A stretch of 64,000 nucleotides of DNA, taken from assembly GCA_023702235.1 (NCBI GenBank), contig JAMQCR010000001.1, positions 3,162,001 through 3,226,000 on the forward strand. The letters run 5' to 3'. Position 1 is the first letter of the stretch; the number at the start of each line of letters is the position of its first letter. Shown in pieces: positions 1 through 7,428 of the stretch. The notes under the pieces were generated by a model. It did no database searches. It was not told the DNA's origin and was given only the letters and a program-made list of their open reading frames with translations. The position numbers and the translations under genes were made by a program. Source of the DNA: Neobacillus pocheonensis (GTDB taxonomy: Bacteria; Bacillota; Bacilli; Bacillales; Cytobacillaceae).

Positions 1-1067
1 CTCGGACGAACACCAGTTGGCATAAGGCGTCCAAAGATTTTTCCCTCTGAGTTTAACCCTTCATGTTTAAAGATAAAGATATCTTGAAGGGAGATAGCTT
101 CGCCTTCGATTCCTTTTACTTCTGTAATGCTGACAATTTTTCGTGATCCGTCTTTTAATCGAGACTGCTGAATAATAATATCAATCGCTCCTGCGATTTG
201 TTCACGAATCGCTTGTACCGGCAAATCCTCTCCAGCTAACATCACCATTGTTTCCAAGCCTGCAATCATATCCCTTGGACAGTTTGATTGACTTGTTGCA
301 AGGAAACCATCATGTCCCGTATTCATTGCGTGAAGCATATCTAACGCTTCTCCTCCATATACTTCCCCTATAATGACCCGGTCTGGTCTTCTCCTTAAGG
401 AGTTCCTTACAAGATTTCTAATGGAAGAAGCTCCTTTTCCAACGCAGTTTTGCGAACGTGATTCTAAAGAATCTACTGTCTTTTTTTCCAATTGAATTTC
501 TGTGGTATCCTCAATCTTAATGATTTTTTGATCATTAGGGATAAAATTGGACAGTACATTGAGTATTGTTGTTTTACCTGAACCCGCTCCCCCGCTAACA
601 AATATATTTAGCCGTGCTTTTACACAGGCATTTAGAAAAATAGCCACTTCCTCACTAATCGTCCTTAAGTTAATTAAATCTTCAATATGAAAAAGATCTT
701 TTGAAAATTTTCTTATCGTAATAGTCGGACTGTTTAATGCTAATGGTGGAATGAGTGCATTAACACGGGACCCATCAGGAAGTCGAACATCTACCATCGG
801 ATTACTTTTGTCAATTTTCCTTCCTAGTGGTGAGATAATTTTTTCGATTACACTTATAACTTGGTTATTATCCCGAAATTTTATTGGTGATAACACTATT
901 TTCCCTTTTCGTTCACAGTAAACCTGGGTTGGACCATTAACCATAATTTCCGAAACATCTTCATCTAAATAAAGCGGGAAAATTGGACCAAACACTGACA
1001 GACTATTCATCCAATCCTCACTATTTTGTTTATTTTTTTCTTGGATTTGATTTGATTGTTCCTCCAT
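1..1067 (-). CDS. CpaF/TadA-type secretion/pilus ATPase (C-terminus beyond window)
   Basis: Hexameric ATPase family that powers Tad/Flp pilus assembly or type II/IV secretion at the cytoplasmic membrane. I translated the first 355 codons without a frame break. A short hydrophilic N-terminus (MEEQSNQIQEK) leads into the N-terminal domain. Walker A (GGAGSGKTT) lies near residue 172, followed by the Asp/Glu-box region and GEVYGGEALDML near residue 237. Start is the ATG at 1067, behind a strong ribosome-binding site (AAAAGGGGGATCAA). Two positions are unusual: the family normally has GEVRG and a T-x-H-A-N His box, but here they read GEVYG and TSQSN. A c-di-GMP-I riboswitch precedes the gene. Its partners (TadB/C, pilins) would lie left of the window. 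Family assignment is firm; pilus versus secretion role is not decided. Confidence 0.9.
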   Translation of the reverse strand, partial: MEEQSNQIQEKNKQNSEDWMNSLSVFGPIFPLYLDEDVSEIMVNGPTQVYCERKGKIVLSPIKFRDNNQVISVIEKIISPLGRKIDKSNPMVDVRLPDGSRVNALIPPLALNSPTITIRKFSKDLFHIEDLINLRTISEEVAIFLNACVKARLNIFVSGGAGSGKTTILNVLSNFIPNDQKIIKIEDTTEIQLEKKTVDSLESRSQNCVGKGASSIRNLVRNSLRRRPDRVIIGEVYGGEALDMLHAMNTGHDGFLATSQSNCPRDMIAGLETMVMLAGEDLPVQAIREQIAGAIDIIIQQSRLKDGSRKIVSITEVKGIEGEAISLQDIFIFKHEGLNSEGKIFGRLMPTGVRP

Positions 1068-1149
1068 TTGATCCCCCTTTTGAATTTTTCTTTCTTAACT
1101 TTTTTGACAAAGGGGAAGTTATTTTTATTTTAGAACTTACAATAAAAAT

Positions 1150-1175
1150 AACCCACCTTTACCGAAAGGGGGGTT
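1150..1175 (-). terminator. Riboswitch expression-platform terminator
   Basis: On the minus strand AACCCCCCTTT and AAAGGTGGGTT form a hairpin with one mismatch around a CGGT loop, followed by ATTTTTATT. It sits between the c-di-GMP aptamer and the ATPase start, so it would stop transcription before the gene. Its loop and 5' arm contain CTTTCGGTAA, the exact complement of the aptamer 3' end TTACCGAAAG, which gives a readable antiterminator. Confidence 0.82.
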
Positions 1176-1204
1176 TCTAACAGGTCATACTATCTCAATG
1201 ATGA

Positions 1205-1312
1205 CGCACCCTAATCTTTCGGTAACTGGCTGGCATAGCGTAAACACACCTTAGCCCCTCTAGTTTTGCGTCACTAATTTTCATCAGTTTTGCCTTTATC
1301 GTGATTTCCATA
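1205..1312 (-). promoter_or_regulatory. c-di-GMP-I (GEMM-I) riboswitch aptamer
   Basis: Read on the minus strand, the conserved GEMM-I core is present in order: CACGATAAAGGCAAAAC, a P2 stem CTGAT/ATTAG closed by a GAAA tetraloop, GACGCAAAAC, GGGGCTAA, then the P3 3' side GCTATGCCAGCCAG and the closing GTTACCGA. These are the invariant segments of the class that binds cyclic di-GMP. The aptamer lies about 140 bases upstream of the CpaF-like ATPase in the same orientation, with a terminator in between. A TATAAT-like hexamer at 1397-1402 (minus strand) may be the -10 of the leader promoter, but I saw no convincing -35. The remaining sequence to 1440 shows nothing recognisable. Confidence 0.92.
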
Positions 1313-1445
1313 CTGGATAAACCAACTAATCTCTTATTCCCATCATAGATTGTTTCATTTCTATCGAATATCCTACTAGTTCTTCATTTAAACTTTATTA
1401 TATAGTCATTTTAGATTGTTTTCATCCTTTTTTTCTCACTTTATT

Positions 1446-1486
1446 TGGGCATTTTAATCACATTACATTCGCCCAGACATATGATG
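1446..1486 (+). promoter_or_regulatory. Sigma-K-type promoter with GerE-like box for gerP
   Basis: AC at 1460-1461, a 16-base spacer, then CATATGATG starting at 1478 fit the sigma-K pattern (AC, 16-17 bases, CATAnnnTA) with a near match at the end. TGGGC at 1446-1450 matches the GerE box TRGGY just upstream. The predicted transcript starts about 25 bases before gerPA. gerP is known in Bacillus to be transcribed late in the mother cell by sigma-K with GerE. Confidence 0.55.
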
Positions 1487-1516
1487 TAAAAGAAAATTTA
1501 AAAAAGGGTGTTGATT

Positions 1517-1738
1517 ATGCCAGCAATTGTTGGAGTTGCACAAGTCATTACTCTTGGTAGCAGTTCTGTTTTCCATATAGGTGATGTATATAAAATTATG
1601 CCATTCTCGACGGCAAAAACCTTTTCCGGTGCTGGTTCTTTTAACACTGGTGAAAGTTTAAATGTTCGTAATGATGTAAGTTCAACTAACACATCTGATC
1701 CAGATGTAATTGATTCTGGAAATTTCCTTAATGCTTAA
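1517..1738 (+). CDS. gerPA: Spore germination protein GerPA
   Basis: Small spore-coat protein of the GerPA/GerPF family (73 aa here). GerP proteins are needed for germinants to pass through the coat to their receptors. It opens with MPAIVGVAQVI, has a Gly/Ser-rich middle (TFSGAGSFNTGE), and resembles gerPF at the other end of the operon. Start chosen is the ATG at 1517, seven bases after the AAGGG ribosome-binding site; the in-frame GTG at 1508 lies within that site. It is the first of six genes in the order PA-PB-PC-PD-PE-PF, three bases before the next in-frame region. Confidence 0.93.
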   Translation: MPAIVGVAQVITLGSSSVFHIGDVYKIMPFSTAKTFSGAGSFNTGESLNVRNDVSSTNTSDPDVIDSGNFLNA

Positions 1739-1756
1739 TAAATGGGTGGGAATCCA

Positions 1757-2017
1757 ATGAATTTTTATATCCAGCAATCCATTCAAATTAATTTTATTAA
1801 AATTAATGGTATTACTAATTCTTCCGTTCTACAAATTGGCAGTGCCGGAATTATTAGGCCTGCTGCCTATTTATATAATACGGGAGGCTTTACACAGACC
1901 GCACCCTCAGCTCAAAAACCGTTTGCAGCCGCGGGCGGCGCCGCAGCTCCTAGTACTGCTGCTATCTTAGCGCCATCAGTACCATTACAATCACCGGTCC
2001 GCAGGGCAGAAAAATAA
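1757..2017 (+). CDS. gerPB: Spore germination protein GerPB
   Basis: Second gerP gene, 86 aa with the chosen start. It begins MNFYIQQSIQINFIKI, typical of GerPB, continues with SSVLQIGSAG, and ends in an Ala/Pro-rich tail (AAAGGAAAPS). The ATG at 1757 is preferred over 1742 because GGGTGGG sits at the right distance before it and known GerPB proteins begin MNFY. The protein is a coat/outer-layer component thought to aid germinant access. Confidence 0.9.
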   Translation: MNFYIQQSIQINFIKINGITNSSVLQIGSAGIIRPAAYLYNTGGFTQTAPSAQKPFAAAGGAAAPSTAAILAPSVPLQSPVRRAEK

Positions 2018-2099
2018 AACGTTACTTTAAAACTGTAAATTAGACTATTTGAATTGGCTTTTTGGATAGTTTGGAGGTTCAATCCGGTGAGGTGATTAA

Positions 2100-2716
2100 A
2101 TGTATCAGGATTATTACCAATACCTTCAATGGTTACAGATGTGTATTCAAGCCCAGGAAAAGAGAATTGCGACATTAGAAGCTACTCTGCAAAAACTGAC
2201 GGAAGAAGTTAAACAATTTAAGGAAAAACCAGCCGTCCATGTGGATAAAATTGAATATAAATTTGATCAATTGAAAGTGGAAACACTTGAGGGTACATTA
2301 AATATTGGCTTAAATCCTTCCGACTTGTCAGGAATTGAGGACTTTTCGGTACAAAATCAATCATTAAACACCCCATTGTCTCCAAAAACACAAATGCAAA
2401 GATCGATGAAAATTGAAAAGGCATTTATAGGTATTTAGAAACTGAGTTACCACAGGTCATTGAAGATACTCAAAAGAATTTAAATATCCAGCCAAACGAA
2501 TCTTATTTATCCTTTATCAAACAAGATATAATTAAGCAGCTTCCTAACAGGATTGAATATCATCTAAAAAACAACACCCGTCAAGCTCAAACAGGGGAAA
2601 CAACAACAGCTGACGAAGAAAAAATTATTGAACTATTAACGCAAGAAATCGCAAATGGAGTGTATCTATTTTTAAATAACCTGCCTGAAAATGTGAAAGG
2701 AATGAAGACAGAGTGA
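2100..2716 (+). CDS. gerPC: Spore germination protein GerPC (one frame break)
   Basis: Third and largest gerP gene. The N-terminal half (MYQDYYQYLQWLQMCIQAQE) contains an apparent coiled coil (residues 15-45) and runs to a stop at 2438. The C-terminal half (YRYLETELPQ to the stop at 2714-2716) continues in the next frame. Adding one A to the AAAA run at 2416-2419 joins them as MKIEKGIYRYLE and gives 205 aa, the length of the B. subtilis protein. The ribosome-binding site GAGGTGATTAA precedes the ATG. The stop overlaps the GTG start of gerPD. A sequencing deletion is more likely than a real pseudogene. Confidence 0.88.
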
Positions 2717-2895
2717 TTTTTGAAGTCTATAACAGAGACATCACAGTGGAAAATATTGGTATCATTGGGGTTGCCAGCTCCTCATTGGTCTTAGTAGGTG
2801 ATACACATTCTATTCAGCTTGCTACTACCTTTGATACTCCAGCAGAATCCTTAATCATCGGCCCATTTGTTCCTTTAGAATCGGAAGTGACCTGA
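2713..2895 (+). CDS. gerPD: Spore germination protein GerPD
   Basis: Fourth gerP gene, 60 aa, starting at a GTG that overlaps the gerPC stop (GAGTGA). The sequence VENIGIIGVASSSLVLVGD carries the IGIIGVxSxS..L.VGD pattern that also occurs in GerPE, as expected for this family. AAAGGA about eleven bases upstream is the likely ribosome-binding site. It encodes a small coat-layer protein of the germinant permeability complex. Confidence 0.88.
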   Translation: MIFEVYNRDITVENIGIIGVASSSLVLVGDTHSIQLATTFDTPAESLIIGPFVPLESEVT

Positions 2896-2897
2896 TT

Positions 2898-3287
2898 ATG
2901 TTTCAGCGCACTTCTTGTGTAGACGATATTAATATAAAAATCGTAGCCTTCTCTTCAATCGTCCAGCTCGGGGATTCATGCATCATTAATGGGCTTTCTA
3001 AAGCGATTGCTGTTCAAAGGGAGGTTGAAATGGAATATGGTCATGAGGGGAATTTTTCTGCCTATCCAATCTTTAGTGAGCCAATTCCTTTTCAACCAAT
3101 TAATGAACCCTTGGAATTTCTTCGCCAAAATTTGAATCCGATTATTAAAGTAAAACATATTGGGATTATCGGGGTATCTTCCGCATCCGTTTTACATGTT
3201 GGAAACAGTCAACACGTTTCGATGGAAACAAGAATTAAACATATACGCCAGCTTCTTCCTCATTCGGAAGAACAAGGACAGGGATAA
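2898..3287 (+). CDS. gerPE: Spore germination protein GerPE
   Basis: Fifth gerP gene, 129 aa (B. subtilis GerPE is of similar length). The N-terminus MFQRTSCVDDINIKIVAFSS and the C-terminal repeat-like IGIIGVSSASVLHVGNS place it in the family; the latter echoes gerPD. It starts two bases after the gerPD stop, with GGAAGTGA as ribosome-binding site, so translation is probably coupled. Confidence 0.9.
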   Translation: MFQRTSCVDDINIKIVAFSSIVQLGDSCIINGLSKAIAVQREVEMEYGHEGNFSAYPIFSEPIPFQPINEPLEFLRQNLNPIIKVKHIGIIGVSSASVLHVGNSQHVSMETRIKHIRQLLPHSEEQGQG

Positions 3288-3339
3288 AAGCATATGTTAC
3301 CTAAAGCAAAGGGTAATCTAATTGAAAAGGATGTTTGTA

Positions 3340-3558
3340 ATGCCAGCGATTATTGGTCCAGTACAAATCGTTAGCGTGGGTGGCGGTATCGTACAATTCG
3401 GAGATACGGTATATATTTCTCCAAAAACCAGTAGCAAAACGTTTTCTGGCTCTGGGGGATTTAATACCGGTGGATTTATTGTTGCAAATAACGGTTTAAG
3501 TGGAACGAATGTTTTAGATACTAAGCTGATTGACCAACCTATTGTAGCAAATAATTAA
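3340..3558 (+). CDS. gerPF: Spore germination protein GerPF
   Basis: Last gerP gene, 72 aa. MPAIIGPVQIVSVGGGIVQF followed by TFSGSGGFNTGGF is the classic GerPF signature and is clearly related to gerPA. The ATG at 3340 follows GAAAAGGATG; the earlier in-frame codons at 3322 lie upstream of this site. A strong terminator follows directly, closing the operon. Confidence 0.93.
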   Translation: MPAIIGPVQIVSVGGGIVQFGDTVYISPKTSSKTFSGSGGFNTGGFIVANNGLSGTNVLDTKLIDQPIVANN

Positions 3559-3560
3559 AA

Positions 3561-3597
3561 AAATGACATAGCCATCATAATATGGTCTATGTCATTT
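3561..3597. terminator. Bidirectional terminator between gerPF and addA
   Basis: AAATGACATAG and CTATGTCATTT form an 11-bp stem around a 15-base loop. On the minus strand it is followed by a run of T; on the plus strand the T tract is shorter (TTTGTTATTTTG). It closes the gerP operon and lies just beyond the convergent addA stop. Confidence 0.8.
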
Positions 3598-3648
3598 GTT
3601 ATTTTGTTTACCTTCAACGACTAGCACCTCGTGAAAGCATCATCTTGT

Positions 3649-6600
3649 CTATTTCTCAAGCTTCAAAATATGGGCACCATCAAAGAAAAATAAATACCTT
3701 TCGTCTACTTTTCTCTTCCATATCTTTTCGATTGCTTTCGTATATAAATCAATTTGCATCCTATATCGGTCTTCAAGGATTGACTTTGCCTGTTCAAAGC
3801 CGCCTTTAAAGCGATCTGTAATTCCATCTGATTTATAATCAAGTAAGACAAGGCCGTTTTCATCTTCAAAAACGCAGTCTATAACTCCTTGTATAAAAAT
3901 AGTTTCTGCTTCATCCTTCCAGAATGGATAGACCTCATTCGTAGGCATGGAAAGAGTAAATGGAATCTCTCTGTTGATTACTTTTGCTCGTGAATACCTT
4001 TTACCCAAATTTGTTGTAAAGAATTGAACGATCAAGTTTGCATCAATAATCTCTGCTTGCTCTAAGGTTAATAATTCATTATTAACCATCTTTTGCACCT
4101 GACCCTCAATCGATTCCACCGTGACTGGATTGGTTAAATCCACATGCTGCATTACCATATGCATAGCAGTTCCGCGTTCAGCAGGTTTTAATGATTTCTC
4201 CTGCATAAACTTTGGTCGCTTTTGGATTGACTTTTTAAATTTCCGAATGAGGTCGGTACCGCTTTGCTCATCAGAAATCTCACGCTCTCGTTTCATTTCT
4301 GAAACTGATTGTTTTGAACGATGGCTTGCAGCATCTAAGAAGGAATATTCCCAAGAGAGTCGTGACTTAATTTCATCCTTATAAATGGATTCAATTGGGA
4401 CTGGTTCAGTCTTCTCTACCTTTTCAAGGTAGTGATCCTTTTCTTGTTCTTGAACAATTGATTGCTTTTTTATTCCCTCTGCATCCATTACGGAAATTTT
4501 CCAGTTAGAAGGATGTCTCGTTATTTCATCCGGAATGCGTGCGTTTTCTATTCTCCTTATTTCAATGGAGTCCTGATGACGGATTAAAGCAGGTCCAACC
4601 CAATCTAAATAGCTGCTCGCAGATGCTCGTTCATAATCCTTTAACAGCCATTCTGTATTAGAGGTAACTTCATTCCATTGATCTATTGTTTTATTGGCAT
4701 CCTGTAATGTTCCAAGTAAGTAAAGCTTTTCTTTCGCCCTCGTCAAAGCTACATAAAGAACCCGCATTTCCTCTGCTAGCATTTCCATTTTCTTTTTCCG
4801 TTTAAAGGCAAGCAGAGGTAAGGATGGATAGGCAATTCTTTTCTCGGCATTAACATATTTTGCCGCAAAGCCATATTCTTTATCGAGCATATAGGAGCTA
4901 CGAATATCTGTCATATTAAAGGTTTTTGCCATTCCGGCAATAAAGACAACCGGAAACTCTAGCCCCTTACTACTGTGGATGGTCATAATCCGAACAACAT
5001 CCTCTTGCTCACCAAGCGCACGAGCCGCCCCCAGGTCATCTCCTCTTTCAGTCATTCTCTCAATAAAGCGTAAAAAACGGAATAAGCCCCGAAAGGATGT
5101 CTGTTCATATTGCCGTGCCCGGTCATATAATGCTCTTAAATTGGCTTGGCGTTGCTTTCCGCCAGGCAATCCGCCAACAAAATCATAAAACTTTGTTTCA
5201 CGGTATAGTTCCCAAATTAGCTCAGACAGTGACCCAAGGCGAGCCATTTTGCGCCAATCTTTTAGAGAATAAAAAAAGCCGCATACTTTTTCATAAAAAG
5301 CCTCTGTCTTTTCGGTAGGCGTACTGCGACAAAAAGCAGAAACAGCGTCCCAAAAGGAACCCTTTTTTTGTTGGATGCGAATTTTAGACAGTTCTTCCTC
5401 ATTAAGTCCGACAATCGGTGAACGTAATACAGAAGCTAACGGAATATCCTGAAATGGGTTATCAATGACACGGAGCAGCGACATCATAATAGCTACCTCT
5501 GTGGCTTCAAAATACCCAGTTGATAAATTAGCATAAATAGGAATCCCTTGTTGTTTAAATTCCTCCATGATTTGCGGTGCCCAGACATTAGACCGAAGTA
5601 AAATAACCACATCACGGTACATTAACTGGCTGCTCGATTTCGTCTTTGTATTAAACACGAGCGTTTTTTCTGCAATCAATTCCTTTATTTTCGCAGCCAT
5701 TACTCTTGCTTCAAGTTGGGACTTTTCTAAATCTACTGGATCAAACTCATCTAGCTCGGGAGCGGACTCTGATTCAACTTCTGAAGCTGTTTCAAGAGGG
5801 CTACCATTATTTTGATTAATAAGCAATAGCTCAATTGGATATGGCTCCTCCTCCGAGTACGGAGCGCCAACTCGCAATTCTGCTGCTGCATCATATTCAA
5901 TTTCCCCAACCTTTACGCCCATGATTTGCTTGAACAAATAATTAGTACCATCGAGCACTTCTTTACGACTTCGGAAATTTCGAGCTAAGTCAATTCTTAA
6001 GCCTGACAATTCACCGTCCAGCTTAAAACGGTTATATTTTCCTAAAAATAAGTTCGGCTCCGCCAAACGAAAGCGATAAATAGATTGCTTTACATCGCCC
6101 ACCATAAACAGATTACCGTTATTCTCATCTTCGTTTGCGACAAGCTTTAAAATGGTCTCCTGAACCATATTCGTATCCTGATACTCATCAACGAAAACTT
6201 CTTTAAAATGCCCTTGAAAGGATTGTGCAGCTTCAGACGAAACAAATTCCCCTTCAGAATTGACTCCTGATGTCAAGATTTCTAGGCAGTAATGCTCCAA
6301 GTCAGCATAATCCACAAGCCCTTTTTCTCTTTTTACTTTTTCAAATCGGTCCGAAAAAACTCTGACGAGTTGAACTAGCGAGGAAATTAACGGACGCATC
6401 TCTCCCATATCATGTACAAAGTTTTCTGGTTTCCTTGAAAAAAGTTCATTTTTTATGTCAGTAATCTTCTTCTTGGCCTTTTCACGAAGTTTCTGCACTT
6501 TATCAGATAAGTCCTTATCATATTGATCTCCTTTTACCGGTTTTGCCCGTGAAAAAGACCAGGTTTGCATTGCCTGATAAAGTGTTGACCATGAGTCCCT

Positions 6601-7428
6601 TTTAGCTTGAATTAGAGTATCTATGACATTTATATCATCGATAAAATTTTCTGCCTTTGGAGCTGGACCACCAGGAAGCTTCGTGATCTCTAATCCCCTG
6701 CTAATCATTTCCTTCGCACCTTCTAATTGAAGCTCAATATCATAAAGGAGTGTTTGAATAAAAGGGAGATCATCTAGCTTTGTATTCAAATTTACATCGT
6801 ACATCGAAATAATTGATTGAAGGTATTGCTCAGGTAACGGGTTCGATCTAGCAAAATCATAGATGGTTTGCACGATTCCCGTTAGTGCGGCATCACTTCG
6901 GTCACTTGTGAAGGAATCAACCAGCTTAAAAAATGCCTCATTGTCATTTTTTCCGTATTCATCTTCGAAGAGTTCATCCATTACTTCATCCCTTATTAAC
7001 TGTGCCTCAGTGGTATCGGCAATTCGAAAACCAGGGTCCACATCGATTAAATAATAATACTTGCGAATGACCTCCATACAAAAAGAGTGAAGTGTGGAAA
7101 TGGATGCTTTATTTAATAGGCTAAGCTGTTTTCTTAAATGGCGCGATCCAGGTTCTTGATCAATTGCTTTTTCTAATGCCTCACCAATCCGATGCCGCAT
7201 TTCTGCTGCCGATGCATTCGTAAACGTCACCACTAATAATTCGTCGACATCGATCGGATCTTCTACCGAAAGGATTTTTTGAATGATTCTTTCAACGAGG
7301 ACAGCTGTTTTCCCAGATCCTGCTGCAGCCGCAACGAGGATGTCTTGGTTTTTTGCCATGATTGCTTTCCATTGATCATCTGTCCATGTCACATCTTCTG
7401 GTTTTGGCGGAATCACAAAATTACTCAT
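3649..7428 (-). CDS. addA: Helicase-nuclease subunit AddA
   Basis: Large subunit of the AddAB helicase-nuclease, which processes double-strand breaks to Chi-like sites for RecA loading. 1259 aa with the ATG at 7428. Walker A (AAAAGSGKT) is at residues 33-41. UvrD-type helicase motifs follow (VDEYQDTN; FMVGDVKQSIYRFR; MTIHSSKGLEFPVVF; VLYVALTRAKEKLYLLG). The C-terminal RecB-like nuclease domain shows GVIDCVFED and LLDYKSD. The start overlaps the end of addB by eight bases (ATGAGTAA) and has AAAGGAG upstream, so the two are translationally coupled. No frame break was seen in nearly 3.8 kb. Confidence 0.97.
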   Translation of the reverse strand: MSNFVIPPKPEDVTWTDDQWKAIMAKNQDILVAAAAGSGKTAVLVERIIQKILSVEDPIDVDELLVVTFTNASAAEMRHRIGEALEKAIDQEPGSRHLRKQLSLLNKASISTLHSFCMEVIRKYYYLIDVDPGFRIADTTEAQLIRDEVMDELFEDEYGKNDNEAFFKLVDSFTSDRSDAALTGIVQTIYDFARSNPLPEQYLQSIISMYDVNLNTKLDDLPFIQTLLYDIELQLEGAKEMISRGLEITKLPGGPAPKAENFIDDINVIDTLIQAKRDSWSTLYQAMQTWSFSRAKPVKGDQYDKDLSDKVQKLREKAKKKITDIKNELFSRKPENFVHDMGEMRPLISSLVQLVRVFSDRFEKVKREKGLVDYADLEHYCLEILTSGVNSEGEFVSSEAAQSFQGHFKEVFVDEYQDTNMVQETILKLVANEDENNGNLFMVGDVKQSIYRFRLAEPNLFLGKYNRFKLDGELSGLRIDLARNFRSRKEVLDGTNYLFKQIMGVKVGEIEYDAAAELRVGAPYSEEEPYPIELLLINQNNGSPLETASEVESESAPELDEFDPVDLEKSQLEARVMAAKIKELIAEKTLVFNTKTKSSSQLMYRDVVILLRSNVWAPQIMEEFKQQGIPIYANLSTGYFEATEVAIMMSLLRVIDNPFQDIPLASVLRSPIVGLNEEELSKIRIQQKKGSFWDAVSAFCRSTPTEKTEAFYEKVCGFFYSLKDWRKMARLGSLSELIWELYRETKFYDFVGGLPGGKQRQANLRALYDRARQYEQTSFRGLFRFLRFIERMTERGDDLGAARALGEQEDVVRIMTIHSSKGLEFPVVFIAGMAKTFNMTDIRSSYMLDKEYGFAAKYVNAEKRIAYPSLPLLAFKRKKKMEMLAEEMRVLYVALTRAKEKLYLLGTLQDANKTIDQWNEVTSNTEWLLKDYERASASSYLDWVGPALIRHQDSIEIRRIENARIPDEITRHPSNWKISVMDAEGIKKQSIVQEQEKDHYLEKVEKTEPVPIESIYKDEIKSRLSWEYSFLDAASHRSKQSVSEMKREREISDEQSGTDLIRKFKKSIQKRPKFMQEKSLKPAERGTAMHMVMQHVDLTNPVTVESIEGQVQKMVNNELLTLEQAEIIDANLIVQFFTTNLGKRYSRAKVINREIPFTLSMPTNEVYPFWKDEAETIFIQGVIDCVFEDENGLVLLDYKSDGITDRFKGGFEQAKSILEDRYRMQIDLYTKAIEKIWKRKVDERYLFFFDGAHILKLEK

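Noticed and set aside
983..1180. Open frame of 65 codons on the plus strand
   Set aside because: It lies antisense over the ATPase start, leader and terminator, has no ribosome-binding site, and has a Phe-rich composition typical of a shadow frame.
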